From NCBI RefSeq assembly GCF_002802965.1, contig NZ_NXGA01000001.1, positions 2,006,102 to 2,070,101 on the forward strand: a stretch of DNA of 64,000 bases, read 5' to 3'. Origin of the DNA: Sporolactobacillus pectinivorans (GTDB lineage Bacteria > Bacillota > Bacilli > Bacillales > Sporolactobacillaceae). The translations under genes and the position numbers were made by a program. Below are positions 34,452 to 44,032 of the stretch, piece by piece. The number at the start of each line of letters is the position of its first letter. Position 1 is the first letter of the stretch. A model generated the notes under the pieces. The model was not told the origin of the DNA and searched no databases. It saw only the letters and a list, made by a program, of their open reading frames with translations.

Positions 34452-35471
34452 TTGATAACTGCTCATTATTTTGTGCAGACTTTTGATCCTACGGAAAATA
34501 CGTTAAGAAAACATGAAGTCATTGACTTTTTAAAGCAACAAAACCTGGATTTCGCTTCGGGCATGCATTTTACTGTAGCCATTTATCGGGAAGAAGAATT
34601 GATTGCGACTGGGTCACTTGATAGAAATGTTTTAAAGTGTTTTGCAGTATCACCCAAATACAGACATCGTGGACTGACAAACGAGCTTGTGACGATACTG
34701 ACGAAAGAAGCTGCCCAAACGAACCAGAGCCATTTGTTTATTTATACAAAGCCAAAAAATCGGCACTTGTTTGAAAGCCTCGGTTACCATGCCGTGGAAG
34801 AAGCCGATGATGTGATCTTGCTTGAGAATAAAACAAACGGTATCGCTAACTTTGCAAATCAGCTGTCACGAAATTATATATCAGGCAAGTCAATCGCCGG
34901 GATGGTGATGAACTGCAATCCATTTACAAAGGGTCATCAATATCTCATTCAGAAAGCTGCAAGTGAAAACGATGTGGTTCACTTATTTATTGTACAAGAG
35001 AATCGTTCTCTCTTTCAGACGGAGGAAAGGATCGAGATGGTCAGGCGCGGCATTGCATCTCTGGATAATGTTCATCTCCACTGTTCAGGCGACTATATTA
35101 TTTCAAATGCGACCTTCCCTTCCTATTTCATTAAGGATAAGGAAACGGTGATTAAAGCGCATGCTCAACTGGATCTGAAGATCTTTGCAAAACAGATTGC
35201 TCCGGCCTTGAAAATTACCAAACGTTACGTTGGTGAAGAACCTTTCTCAAGAAAGACAGCCATTTACAATCAATTTATGCATCAGATTCTTCCAGGTTTC
35301 GGAATGGAAGTTAAGGAGATTCCGAGAAAAGCAGAAAACGGCACAGCGATATCGGCATCACATGTTCGGGAACTTTTGATGAATAATGAGATGGAAGCTG
35401 TCAGATCACTGGTCCCGACAACTACATTTGATTATTTGTGCCAGTGGAAAAAGAACAGGAGGGAACGATGA
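34452..35471 (+). CDS. citC: [Citrate (pro-3S)-lyase] ligase
   Basis: A 339-residue protein starting at TTG after GGGGGAGG. It activates citrate lyase by acetylating the thiol of the prosthetic group, using acetate and ATP. The N-terminal third is a GNAT-like domain (FAVSPKYRHRGLTNELV), and the nucleotidyltransferase domain follows with MNCNPFTKGHQYLIQKAA, the ligase HxGH-type region, and KRYVGEEPFSRKTAIYN. The citD start overlaps its stop (ATGA). Confidence 0.93.
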   Translation: MITAHYFVQTFDPTENTLRKHEVIDFLKQQNLDFASGMHFTVAIYREEELIATGSLDRNVLKCFAVSPKYRHRGLTNELVTILTKEAAQTNQSHLFIYTKPKNRHLFESLGYHAVEEADDVILLENKTNGIANFANQLSRNYISGKSIAGMVMNCNPFTKGHQYLIQKAASENDVVHLFIVQENRSLFQTEERIEMVRRGIASLDNVHLHCSGDYIISNATFPSYFIKDKETVIKAHAQLDLKIFAKQIAPALKITKRYVGEEPFSRKTAIYNQFMHQILPGFGMEVKEIPRKAENGTAISASHVRELLMNNEMEAVRSLVPTTTFDYLCQWKKNRRER

Positions 35472-35764
35472 TGAACATTGTGCATTCGGCGGTTGCAGGT
35501 TCATTGGAATCAAGCGATGTGATGATATCGATTGAGCCTGCAGTACAGAAGACGGTTAGCATTAATCTAAACAGCAGCGTCAAGAAACAATTTGGTGATC
35601 AAATTATGAAGGTGATTAAAAATACCTTGGATCGTCTTGGAGTTAACGGCGCAAGCCTTGAAGTTACAGATAAGGGAGCGCTGGATTGCGTGATTGAAGC
35701 GCGTGTAGAAACCGTCGTATACCGCGCAGCCGACAAAAAAAACTTTGACTGGGGGGAATATTGA
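35468..35764 (+). CDS. citD: Citrate lyase acyl carrier protein (gamma subunit)
   Basis: A 98-residue acyl carrier protein. The prosthetic-group serine is in the AGSLESSDVMI motif near residue 14, where CitX attaches phosphoribosyl-dephospho-CoA. The start overlaps the citC stop, indicating translational coupling; ATG 35471 is an alternative. It carries acetyl and citryl groups between CitF and CitE. Confidence 0.93.
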   Translation: MMNIVHSAVAGSLESSDVMISIEPAVQKTVSINLNSSVKKQFGDQIMKVIKNTLDRLGVNGASLEVTDKGALDCVIEARVETVVYRAADKKNFDWGEY

Positions 35765-35765
35765 G

Positions 35766-36644
35766 ATGGAACGTCTTAGACGATCAATGATGTATGTTCC
35801 CGGCAGCAAACCTTCAATGATAAAAGACGCCACCATTTATGGGGCAGACTCCATTATGTTTGATTTGGAAGACTCTGTTTCTTTGGCAGAGAAAGACAGC
35901 GCCCGGCGTCTGGTGTACCATGCTTTAACGACGATGGATTTCGCACAAACAGAAACGGTTGTCCGTATCAATGCCCTGGATTCTGAATACGGGATGGAAG
36001 ATCTGCGGGCGATGGTGCGCGCACAACCAGATGTGATCAGGTTGCCCAAAACTGAAACAGCAAAAGACGTCACAGAAGTTGAAGAAGCGATAGCTGCTAT
36101 TGAAAAGGAAATTGGCCTTGAAGTGGGCACGACGAAAATGATGGCTGCCATCGAATCAGCCTTGGGCGTGCTGAATGCTTATGAAATTGCGACTGCTTCA
36201 AAGCGGCTGATGGGAATAGCCATTGGGGCAGAAGACTTTGTGACCGATATGAAGACAACGAGATCCCCGGAAGGCATTGAGCTGTCGACAGCAAGAAGCC
36301 TTGTGCTGCTGGCTGCCCGGGCAGCAAAAATCTCTGCTTTTGATACGGTTTATTCAGATGTTAACAATGAAGAGGGATTCAAGCAGGAAGCACGGCTGAT
36401 CAAACAGCTTGGATTCGACGGGAAATCACTCGTTAATCCACGTCAGATCAATCTGCTGCATGAAATTTATGCACCGACTATTGAAGAAATTAACCACGCA
36501 GAGCGTGTGATCGAAGCTGCGGAGAATGCAAAGAGGAAAGGTTCAGGAGTTGTGTCGCTTAATGGAAAAATGGTTGATAAGCCTATTATTGAGCGTGCTC
36601 AACGTGTCATGATGCTGGCAAAAGCATCGGGTATCCATGCATAA
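35766..36644 (+). CDS. citE: Citrate lyase beta subunit (citryl-ACP lyase)
   Basis: A 292-residue CitE protein. It cleaves citryl-S-ACP into oxaloacetate and acetyl-S-ACP. Family blocks are RSMMYVPGSKPSMIKDA, DSIMFDLEDSVSLAEKDSAR, VIRLPKTETAKDV, IESALGVLNAYEIA and GAEDFVTDM. The start follows GGGGGAATA and is 1 base from the citD stop. Confidence 0.94.
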   Translation: MERLRRSMMYVPGSKPSMIKDATIYGADSIMFDLEDSVSLAEKDSARRLVYHALTTMDFAQTETVVRINALDSEYGMEDLRAMVRAQPDVIRLPKTETAKDVTEVEEAIAAIEKEIGLEVGTTKMMAAIESALGVLNAYEIATASKRLMGIAIGAEDFVTDMKTTRSPEGIELSTARSLVLLAARAAKISAFDTVYSDVNNEEGFKQEARLIKQLGFDGKSLVNPRQINLLHEIYAPTIEEINHAERVIEAAENAKRKGSGVVSLNGKMVDKPIIERAQRVMMLAKASGIHA

Positions 36645-36662
36645 CAGAGGAGGACATGAATC

Positions 36663-38213
36663 ATGGTAATGAATAGAATTGGACGCGACATACCTGAAGA
36701 TATTCTGGAATCCGGACATACGGTTGCTTTTCAAGGTGCATACAATGTGGAACCGCATGGGCAGATTATATCGAAAAAAATACGAGCAACCTTTCCCGGC
36801 GAGAGTAAGAAATTAAAATCAATTCGTGAAGCCATTGTAAAAACAGGGCTGAAAGATGGAATGACTATTTCTTTTCATCACCATTTTCGTGAGGGCGACT
36901 ACATCATAAAAATGGTCATGGAACAGATTAAAGCGTTGGGCATCAAAGATTTGACGATTTTTTCAAGTTCTTTAACAAATACGCATGCCTTTTTGATTGA
37001 TTATATCAAAGAAGGTATTGTGACGGGCATTGAAACGAGTGGCATGCGGGGCGATCTTGGCAACGCAATTTCACACGGATTGTTGAAAAAGCCTGTTGTC
37101 ATTCGTTCACACGGCGGTCGTGCCCGGGCTATCGAGGCTGGCGACAGCAAGATTGATGTCGCTTTTCTCGGCGTTCCTTGTTCAGATGACTATGGTAATG
37201 CGAACGGCACTCATGGAAAATCGGCGTGCGGTTCACTGGGATACGGTATTATTGATTCTAAATATGCGGATAAAGTTGTTTTGATTACGGATACACTGGT
37301 TCCTTATCCGAATGTTCCTGCCAGCATTTCTCAAGTAGATGTTGACTACGTGGTTGAAGTCGATGCCATCGGAGATCCGAAGGGCATTGTTTCGGGTGCG
37401 ACCCGCTTCACAAAAGATCCGAAAGAACTGCTGATTGCTAAATACGCAGCTGCTGTCATTGAGGCGTCGGGCTATTTGAAACAGGACTTCTCAATCCAGA
37501 CGGGCAGTGGCGGTTCAGCTCTTGCTGTAACTCGTTTTTTGGAAAATAAAATGAAGGAAGATAAGATTACAGCCAGCTTTGGTCTTGGGGGCATAACCGG
37601 TCAGTTTGTTGATCTCTATGAAAAAGGCCTGGTTAAGAAGTTATTTGACGTTCAGGGATTTGATCTGAAGGCAGTTGAGTCAATAGGTAAAAATGAAGGC
37701 CATGTAGAAATTGATGCCTCACTTTATGCTAACCCGCATAATAGCGGCTGTATTGCCAATAAGCTGGATATTGTTATTCTCAGTGCTCTGGAGATCGATA
37801 AGGATTTCAATGTTAACGTCATTACAGGATCTGACGGCGTGCTGCGAGGAGCTTCCGGCGGACACTGTGATACCGCGGCTGGAGCGAAGCTCACTATGAT
37901 TGTTTCACCGCTGGTCAGGGGCCGTATCCCGACAGTTGTTAAACGCGTTAATACAGTCATTACTCCGGGCGAATCAGTTGATGTTCTCGTTACTGAACGC
38001 GGTGTAGCAGTAAATCCGGAAAATAAAGAACTGGCTCAGAAATTGAAGGATTTTGGTAACGTTCCCGTTTTCTCGATTGAAGAACTGTATGAAAAGGCTA
38101 TTTCAATAACCGGCGAACCGGAATCAATTCAATATGATGACCAAGTTGTTGGCGTGGTTGAGTATCGTGATGGATCGATCATCGATGTGATTCGGAAGGT
38201 GAAGGAGGACTGA
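36663..38213 (+). CDS. citF: Citrate lyase alpha subunit (citrate:acetyl-ACP transferase)
   Basis: A 516-residue CitF protein, which exchanges the acetyl group on the carrier for citrate. Blocks typical of the family include TISFHHHFREGDYIIKMVMEQI, SGMRGDLGNAIS, RSHGGRARAIEAG and LRGASGGHCDTAAGAKLTMIVSPL. AGAGGAGG precedes the ATG. Forms the lyase complex with CitD and CitE. Confidence 0.95.
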   Translation: MVMNRIGRDIPEDILESGHTVAFQGAYNVEPHGQIISKKIRATFPGESKKLKSIREAIVKTGLKDGMTISFHHHFREGDYIIKMVMEQIKALGIKDLTIFSSSLTNTHAFLIDYIKEGIVTGIETSGMRGDLGNAISHGLLKKPVVIRSHGGRARAIEAGDSKIDVAFLGVPCSDDYGNANGTHGKSACGSLGYGIIDSKYADKVVLITDTLVPYPNVPASISQVDVDYVVEVDAIGDPKGIVSGATRFTKDPKELLIAKYAAAVIEASGYLKQDFSIQTGSGGSALAVTRFLENKMKEDKITASFGLGGITGQFVDLYEKGLVKKLFDVQGFDLKAVESIGKNEGHVEIDASLYANPHNSGCIANKLDIVILSALEIDKDFNVNVITGSDGVLRGASGGHCDTAAGAKLTMIVSPLVRGRIPTVVKRVNTVITPGESVDVLVTERGVAVNPENKELAQKLKDFGNVPVFSIEELYEKAISITGEPESIQYDDQVVGVVEYRDGSIIDVIRKVKED

Positions 38214-38218
38214 TTAAC

Positions 38219-38752
38219 ATGGCAGTTAATCAGCGTATCCATGAGATTCTAGACGGCCGGGAGGCTCGTGCGCGGGAAATTGCGCAGCTGAATGAGAGAA
38301 ACGGTGGAACCGTAATTTCCTTTACGGTTAATTTTCCCGGCCCCGATAAATTAACCCGCCAGGCAGAATTTATTTTTAAAGCTGGCATGCGGGCTATTGA
38401 GGAAAAATTAAATGTCCGACTTTGCAAAAAAAATGTGCGGTTTTCCGGGTACGAAGCTTTTTTTGTCACTGCTTTCTCCGCGGTTGATGCGAAAAAAGCA
38501 CTGGTCGAGCTTGAGGACAGCCACTTGCTTGGCAGGTTATTTGATATTGATGTGTTTGAAAAGGATCTGACGAAGTTAAGCCGGGATGACCTGGCGCTGC
38601 CCAAAAGAAAGTGCCTTCTCTGTGACAGGCCCGCTGTTGCCTGCGGACGAAGCCGAAGACACAGCGTGGAAGAGTTAATAGAAGAGATTAATCACAAGGT
38701 TGATGTGTTTGAAAAGAGGAAGACCATTGAAGTTTTGAATGACCCAATTTAA
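38219..38752 (+). CDS. citX: Holo-citrate lyase synthase (apo-ACP nucleodityltransferase)
   Basis: A 177-residue CitX protein. It transfers the phosphoribosyl-dephospho-CoA group from the CitG product to CitD. VISFTVNFPGPDK lies near the N-terminus and CLLCDRPAVACGRSRRHSVEEL near the C-terminus, both diagnostic. AAGGAGG precedes the ATG, 5 bases after citF. The gene is separate from citG, unlike the fused citXG of some lactic acid bacteria. Confidence 0.92.
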   Translation: MAVNQRIHEILDGREARAREIAQLNERNGGTVISFTVNFPGPDKLTRQAEFIFKAGMRAIEEKLNVRLCKKNVRFSGYEAFFVTAFSAVDAKKALVELEDSHLLGRLFDIDVFEKDLTKLSRDDLALPKRKCLLCDRPAVACGRSRRHSVEELIEEINHKVDVFEKRKTIEVLNDPI

Positions 38753-38771
38753 TAATAAGGGAGGAGTCATC

Positions 38772-39944
38772 ATGACGGTAGGAAAAGAAGAAATATTGGA
38801 ACTTCATAAAAAGAAGACAGGCCTGTTGAGTATCCATTCTGAGTTCCACATAAAAAATAAAACAGATCTCGGTATGGCGTACACACCTGGCGTGGCTGAT
38901 GTCTGCAAAGAGATATCCGCGCATGAGGAAGAGGCGGACATCTATACCATGAAAGGTAAGACGCTTGCCGTGATTACCGATGGATCTGCAGTTCTTGGAC
39001 TGGGAAATATTGGCCCGAAGGCGGGGCTTCCAGTTGTTGAAGGCAAATCGCTCATTTATAAAGAACTGGCTGGAGTTAATGCCATTCCGCTCTGCATTAA
39101 TCAAGTCGGTGCCGAAAATATTGTCAATTCGATCAAAAATCTGGCTGGCAGTTTCGGGGGTATCCATCTGGAGGATATCAAGGCTCCAGACTGTTTCACC
39201 ATTGAAGAACAATTAAAAAAAGAATTAAGCATACCCGTTTATCATGATGACCAGCATGGCACCGCAATCGCAGTACTGGCAGCTTTGTATAATGCGGCTA
39301 AAGTTGTCAATAAGCCGTTTGAAACATTAAAAGTCGTTATAAATGGTGCAGGTGCCTCTGGTATAGCGACGGCTAAGTTGCTTCAGAAAGCTGGTATTGA
39401 CCAAATTGTGATGGTCGATGTAAATGGAGCTTTAGTTGCCGGTGATGAAAAGCTGAATTTTGCGCAGCAGGCGATTGCAAAGTCAACGAATCCGGAAGGG
39501 AAATCAGGGAAACTTGAAGAAGTCATCGCCGATCAAGATGTTTTTATTGGATTGTCGGTGTCCCATGTTTTGACAAAAGAAATGGTCGAAAAGATGGCTA
39601 AAGACGCTATTATTTTTGCTCTGGCTAATCCGCGTCCCGAGATTCTTCCGGAAGATGCTTACGCGGGCGGTGCAAGGATCGTTGCAACGGGTGGTTCGAA
39701 TTATCCGAACCAGATTAATAATATTCTGGTTTTTCCAGGTTTGTTCAAGGGTCTGCTTGATGCCAAGGCTACCGATCTTACCGATGAACTAAAAATTATA
39801 GTTGCACAGCAGATTGCCGAGATGATAAAAGATCCGGTAGAAGAAAAAATAATTCCCGGAATATTTGATGGAGGGGTTGTGGAACTCGTTTCAAAGATTG
39901 TTTTTGAATCCCTCAGAAAACAACCAGTACAGAAATTTGATTAA
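38772..39944 (+). CDS. mae: NAD-dependent malic enzyme / oxaloacetate decarboxylase
   Basis: A 390-residue short-form malic enzyme. The N-terminal domain has MAYTPGVADVCKEI, TDGSAVLGLGNIGPKAGLPVVEGK and the metal-binding LEDIKAPDCF. The nucleotide fold has VVINGAGASGIATAKLL. In citrate-fermenting lactic acid bacteria such an enzyme (CitM) decarboxylates the oxaloacetate released by citrate lyase to pyruvate, so this is the likely role here. GGGAGGAG precedes the chosen ATG. Fifth step in the operon after CitX. Confidence 0.9.
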   Translation: MTVGKEEILELHKKKTGLLSIHSEFHIKNKTDLGMAYTPGVADVCKEISAHEEEADIYTMKGKTLAVITDGSAVLGLGNIGPKAGLPVVEGKSLIYKELAGVNAIPLCINQVGAENIVNSIKNLAGSFGGIHLEDIKAPDCFTIEEQLKKELSIPVYHDDQHGTAIAVLAALYNAAKVVNKPFETLKVVINGAGASGIATAKLLQKAGIDQIVMVDVNGALVAGDEKLNFAQQAIAKSTNPEGKSGKLEEVIADQDVFIGLSVSHVLTKEMVEKMAKDAIIFALANPRPEILPEDAYAGGARIVATGGSNYPNQINNILVFPGLFKGLLDAKATDLTDELKIIVAQQIAEMIKDPVEEKIIPGIFDGGVVELVSKIVFESLRKQPVQKFD

Positions 39945-40221
39945 CGCTGTTCAAGGATTCGCTTGGCATTTTGCAAGGGCTTGATGGCATTTAGGCAGAC
40001 AAAGAAAGTAAATGGCTTGTTCAGAAAGAAATTACATTAAAAATTAACTTTTTGAGATCGGGTCGTAAGGATGTAATCCCTACGCCATGCTTTTCTGTTT
40101 ATTTGAAAATGTGTACAGAAATAGAGACTGGTTAGGGATTAAAGAAGACAAGAATGGAAAAGGTGAACGATATTCAAAACTGATAAATTTGAAATCCAAG
40201 TGGGGATCAGGAGGAAATATA

Positions 40222-41175
40222 ATGGCTTTTTGGAATTCCATAGAAAGCGTCGTCACTATTCTCATTATCATGGCATTGGGTTATTTTATATCCGCCAAAG
40301 GGATATTTGAAAAGGACTTTGGGAGCAGTATTTCCTGGTTGGTCACGAGAGTGGCACTGCCAGCTTCTGTTTTTATTAATGTCATTAAATTTTTTACAAA
40401 ACAGAAACTGATCGCTCTATCCGGTGATCTGATCTGGCCGATTATCGCTATCGCTATTACTTACGTGATCGCCTTTTTCTGTTCAAAAATGCTTCGGACG
40501 AGGCAAGGGCGAGTCGGCATATTCAGAACTTCTTTTGCCAATGCAAACACGCTTTTTATTGGCTTGCCGATCAATATCGCGCTTTTCGGAATGAAAAGTT
40601 TGCCATATCTTCTCGTTTATTATATCGTCAACACTCTTTCTCTCTGGACATTCGGTGCCTATATGATAGCAAGAGACGGTCTGGGAAAGGACATGCATAC
40701 GCACAAGACATCAGCAAAGACCATCATTTCGAAATTGTTGCCACCTCCTATTCTGGGCTTCATCGTTGCGATTATTTTCATCTTTGTTGGGATACCAGTC
40801 CCAAATTTCGCTAATTCGACGTTAAATTATGTGGGAGGCTTGGTTACACCGCTGTCACTAATTTTCATCGGCATCACTTTGTTTAAAGCAGGGTTGAAGA
40901 GCATTCACTTTGATAAGGACACAATTGGCGTCATACTCGGACGGTTTGTTATCTCGCCTCTTGTGTTGGCACTTGTCGTTTTACCGGTGCCGATGCCTTC
41001 CGTTCTGCGACAGACACTCATTGTTCAGTCTGCTACGCCAACGCCGACAGTCACACCGATTCTTGCAAAAGATGCGACTGCCGATGTTGAGTTTGCAACG
41101 AACACGGTCACGACAACTTCGATTCTGTTCATCATTGTTGTTCCAATTATTATGCAACTGATTAATTACATCTAA
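40222..41175 (+). CDS. AEC family organic-acid transporter
   Basis: A 317-residue protein with about ten predicted helices of the auxin efflux carrier family (LIIMALGYFISAKGIFEK, SWLVTRVALPASVF, FANANTLFIGLPINIALFG, VQSATPTPTVTPILA). The family includes the malate carriers MleP and MdcF. GGAGG lies 8 bases before ATG 40222. As the last gene of the operon, with no other carrier present, it is the best candidate for citrate or malate uptake or exchange. The 277-base gap before it (39945-40221) shows no terminator. Confidence 0.85.
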   Translation: MAFWNSIESVVTILIIMALGYFISAKGIFEKDFGSSISWLVTRVALPASVFINVIKFFTKQKLIALSGDLIWPIIAIAITYVIAFFCSKMLRTRQGRVGIFRTSFANANTLFIGLPINIALFGMKSLPYLLVYYIVNTLSLWTFGAYMIARDGLGKDMHTHKTSAKTIISKLLPPPILGFIVAIIFIFVGIPVPNFANSTLNYVGGLVTPLSLIFIGITLFKAGLKSIHFDKDTIGVILGRFVISPLVLALVVLPVPMPSVLRQTLIVQSATPTPTVTPILAKDATADVEFATNTVTTTSILFIIVVPIIMQLINYI

Positions 41176-41324
41176 TCAGTAGATGTTTGAAATAATAGGA
41201 GTGGAGAACTGAACGGTGACTGGTTTTGGGTGATGAAGTGTTTTAAAACCCGGCGTCAGTTTCTTTAAAGTCTGCCATCTTCAAAAGGGAACATATCGAC
41301 AATATTATTGATTATTTTATATAG

Positions 41325-41367
41325 GAAGAACCCCTTGACCCAATTCAGTCGAGGGGTTCTTCTTTTG
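41325..41367 (+). terminator. Terminator of the citrate operon
   Basis: GAAGAACCCCTTGAC pairs with GTCGAGGGGTTCTTC around a short loop, followed by TTTTGTTT. Confidence 0.9.
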
Positions 41368-41709
41368 TTTCCGAACTCCGGCAAGACCCGGTCTTTGGCC
41401 AGGAGCTCCATTCTTTTTTTGATTTTTTAACGTGCTGATGAGGTTTGCCAGCGGAAAAATTTCTGGCTTTATTTTTACTTATCGACCAGCTGAATGATAA
41501 AATAAATATGTGAAGAAAATGAGTGTCTGCAACGGAATCGAGTTAAAGGTTTCAATCGTAATTACCACTTAGAAAATTATCATTTGCGGGAAAGCTGCCC
41601 TTACCGAGGATGCACCATTTGTATTACTGGCCTAAATTTTAAAAACCTTCGCTGTCTTTTTCTGAACGGTCAGTTTCGCAAAGAAATCTGGAAAAAATGG
41701 AGTGATTTT
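41368..41709. other. Gap before the metallo-hydrolase gene
   Basis: About 340 bases without a gene. An in-frame upstream extension of the hydrolase frame to 41584 has no ribosome binding site and is not called. No hairpin of note. Confidence 0.4.
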
Positions 41710-42342
41710 ATGAAATTGATTACATGTCCGGTGGGCCCGATTCATGCCAACTGTTATATATTAGAAGATGAAAAAACGAACGATGCACTGATCATTGATC
41801 CCGGTGATGAATTTGATAAAATCGAGTCGATTATTATTGAAGGGAAGCTTCACCCTTTGGCTGTGTTGCTGACACATGCACATTTTGATCATATTGGTGC
41901 TTTGGATGAGGTGCGCGATCAATGGAAAATCCCGGCTTATTTGCATCGAAATGAATCGTACTGGCTGCACGATGCGCAGATGAATGGTTCAGCTTATTTT
42001 CAGGTGACGGGGCCCATTCATACTCGTCCGGCGGAAAAACTATTGAAGGGAGAACAGAAAATGACGATTGGTCCTTTTTCGTTTACCGTTCTGGAAACAG
42101 CAGGTCATTCTCCGGGTGGCGTTTCTTTCTATTTCGAGGATGACCGGACCGTTTTTTCAGGAGATACGCTTTTTAATGGCAGTATCGGCCGATCCGACGG
42201 ATTTGGAGCGGACGGTGAGCAGCTACTTCAGAGTATTCGCGACAAACTGCTGACTCTTCCTGAGGATACTCATCTCTGTCCGGGGCACGGCCGGGCGTCA
42301 ACGATCGGGAATGAGGCGCATACAAATCCTTTTCTGATATAA
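41710..42342 (+). CDS. MBL-fold metallo-hydrolase (YqgX-like)
   Basis: A 210-residue metallo-beta-lactamase-fold protein. The metal-binding motif is THAHFDHIGA, with further ligands in TAGHSPGG, FSGDTLFNGSIGR and CPGHGRAST. This is the glyoxalase-II-like YqgX group, predicted to hydrolyse thioesters such as S-lactoylglutathione or bacillithiol adducts. GGAG lies 8 bases before the ATG. Confidence 0.88.
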   Translation: MKLITCPVGPIHANCYILEDEKTNDALIIDPGDEFDKIESIIIEGKLHPLAVLLTHAHFDHIGALDEVRDQWKIPAYLHRNESYWLHDAQMNGSAYFQVTGPIHTRPAEKLLKGEQKMTIGPFSFTVLETAGHSPGGVSFYFEDDRTVFSGDTLFNGSIGRSDGFGADGEQLLQSIRDKLLTLPEDTHLCPGHGRASTIGNEAHTNPFLI

Positions 42343-42507
42343 GCGATCCAGTCTTGTTCACAGTAATTCCAATCTTTCATATCATTCACTATTTTGATGC
42401 AGTAACGGTATGACCGTGTATATTTGTTTTTCGACGAGTTCAGCTTTTATTAGAAAATTAAACAGAATAAACCAAGACAAAGTTGCTGAAAACTTCTAAA
42501 AAAGGAA

Positions 42508-42550
42508 AACTGATGAGAAAAGGCCATTCTTTTTTCTCACCAGTTCTTTT
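42508..42550. terminator. Bidirectional terminator between hydrolase and fabF
   Basis: AACTGATGAGAAAA and TTTTCTCACCAGTT pair with one mismatch, and T-rich stretches flank both ends. It lies in the 320-base gap between the converging genes; nothing else is seen there. Confidence 0.6.
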
Positions 42551-42662
42551 TATTGACGCCACTCATTTCTGCGGGGAAAGTCTCATTTCACGACTGAGAG
42601 CCAAGATCAAAAATCTGTCAACTAAGACAGAGACTTGGGTCCGGATAAAAATTAGTATTGTA

Positions 42663-43901
42663 TTAGGACAAATATTTTTTCATGACAAGAACAGCATTAT
42701 GCCCGCCGAACCCGAAAGAGTTGGAGAGTCCAATAGTCAGGTCCTGTTTCCGCGCGACATTTGCAGTGTAATCCAGATCACAGTCAGGATCTGCTTTTTC
42801 CTGATTAATAGTCGGAGGGATGATGTCTTCCTGAAGACTTTTAACAAGGGCAATGGCTTCCACGCCGCCCGTTGCCCCGAGCATATGTCCGGTCATCGAT
42901 TTGTTTGCCGTGACCGGAATGTCATATGCTTTTTTTCCAAACAGATGCTTGATGGCTGAGGTTTCGGAAAAATCACCCGGTTTCGTACTGGTCGCATGCG
43001 CACTGATTACGTCGACTGCGTCCGCTGATACTCCGGCATCGTCCAGGGCTTTTTTCATCGCCAGGTACGCGCCTTTTCCTTCGGGGTCAGGGGCAACCAT
43101 ATTATACGCATCTGAGCTGGCACCGTAGCCGATGATCTCGGCATAAATAGATGCCTTTCTGTTCAGAGCATGGGTCAATGACTCCAGAATAAGAATGCCC
43201 GCGCCTTCAGCCATGACAAAACCATCTCTTTCTGCGTCAAACGGCCGGCTCGCTTCCTCAGGATGATCGTTTCTTGAGGAGAGCGCAGTCGCATTTTCGA
43301 AGCCTGCCAATGAAAGATCTGTGACCGCGGCTTCTGTTCCACCGGCGAACATGACATCCACTTCACCGCCGCGGATCAGCTTAAATGCTTCGCCAATCGA
43401 CGTATTGCCAATCGCGCAGGCAGTTACGGGTGACATGGAGGGACCCAATGCCTGCCACTTGATACTGATTTCGGCAGCCGCCATATTGGCGATCATCGTT
43501 GGCACGAGCATCGGACTGACTCTTCGCGGACCGCGCTCACGTAACTTTTCGGCGTTGTTGAGTAAGGTCTGAATCCCGCCAATTCCCGAACCGACATAAA
43601 CGCCGAGCCGGTCCTGTTCAACCATGCCAAAGTCAAGCTGAGCGCCATTCCAAGCCTGTGCAGCGGCCGCAAGTGCATAATGACAGAAGGGATCCAGCTT
43701 TCTTGCGTCTTTTTTTCCAATCACTTCCGTCGCATTGAAATTCTTCACAAGACCTGCGATTTTCGTTTTATATGAATCCGTATCGAAAGTATCTATTTTT
43801 CGAATACCTGATTTTCCGGCAACTAAATGATCCCAGAATGTGTCCACATCGTTTCCAATCGGCGAAACGACACCCATTCCTGTAATGACAACTCTTTCCA
43901 A
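42663..43901 (-). CDS. fabF: Beta-ketoacyl-ACP synthase II
   Basis: A 412-residue condensing enzyme of fatty-acid elongation. The catalytic Cys is in SPVTACAIGNTSIGEA, the two histidines in SAHATSTKPGD and NKSMTGHMLGATGG, and the end has LSNSFGFGGHNAVLV. TTG at 43901 (LERVVITGMGVVSP) follows GAGGGGGA by nine bases; an in-frame upstream ATG is far outside the family start. It is not next to fabH or acpP here, so it may be a dispersed or additional copy. Confidence 0.92.
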   Translation of the reverse strand: MERVVITGMGVVSPIGNDVDTFWDHLVAGKSGIRKIDTFDTDSYKTKIAGLVKNFNATEVIGKKDARKLDPFCHYALAAAAQAWNGAQLDFGMVEQDRLGVYVGSGIGGIQTLLNNAEKLRERGPRRVSPMLVPTMIANMAAAEISIKWQALGPSMSPVTACAIGNTSIGEAFKLIRGGEVDVMFAGGTEAAVTDLSLAGFENATALSSRNDHPEEASRPFDAERDGFVMAEGAGILILESLTHALNRKASIYAEIIGYGASSDAYNMVAPDPEGKGAYLAMKKALDDAGVSADAVDVISAHATSTKPGDFSETSAIKHLFGKKAYDIPVTANKSMTGHMLGATGGVEAIALVKSLQEDIIPPTINQEKADPDCDLDYTANVARKQDLTIGLSNSFGFGGHNAVLVMKKYLS

Positions 43902-44032
43902 CCGTGATTCCCCCTCGTAAAAGAAACTGATGATCTGTTTCTTCCATTCTTGCACTTTTGTCTATCCTATTACAAGTTGCCGTTTATACTGGTATAATAG
44001 GTAACAGAGTAACACGTAAGGAGAATGAATGG

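Noticed and set aside
42483..42959. 158-codon plus-strand open frame overlapping fabF
   Set aside because: Mostly antisense to the well-supported fabF gene, no ribosome binding site and no recognisable motif.
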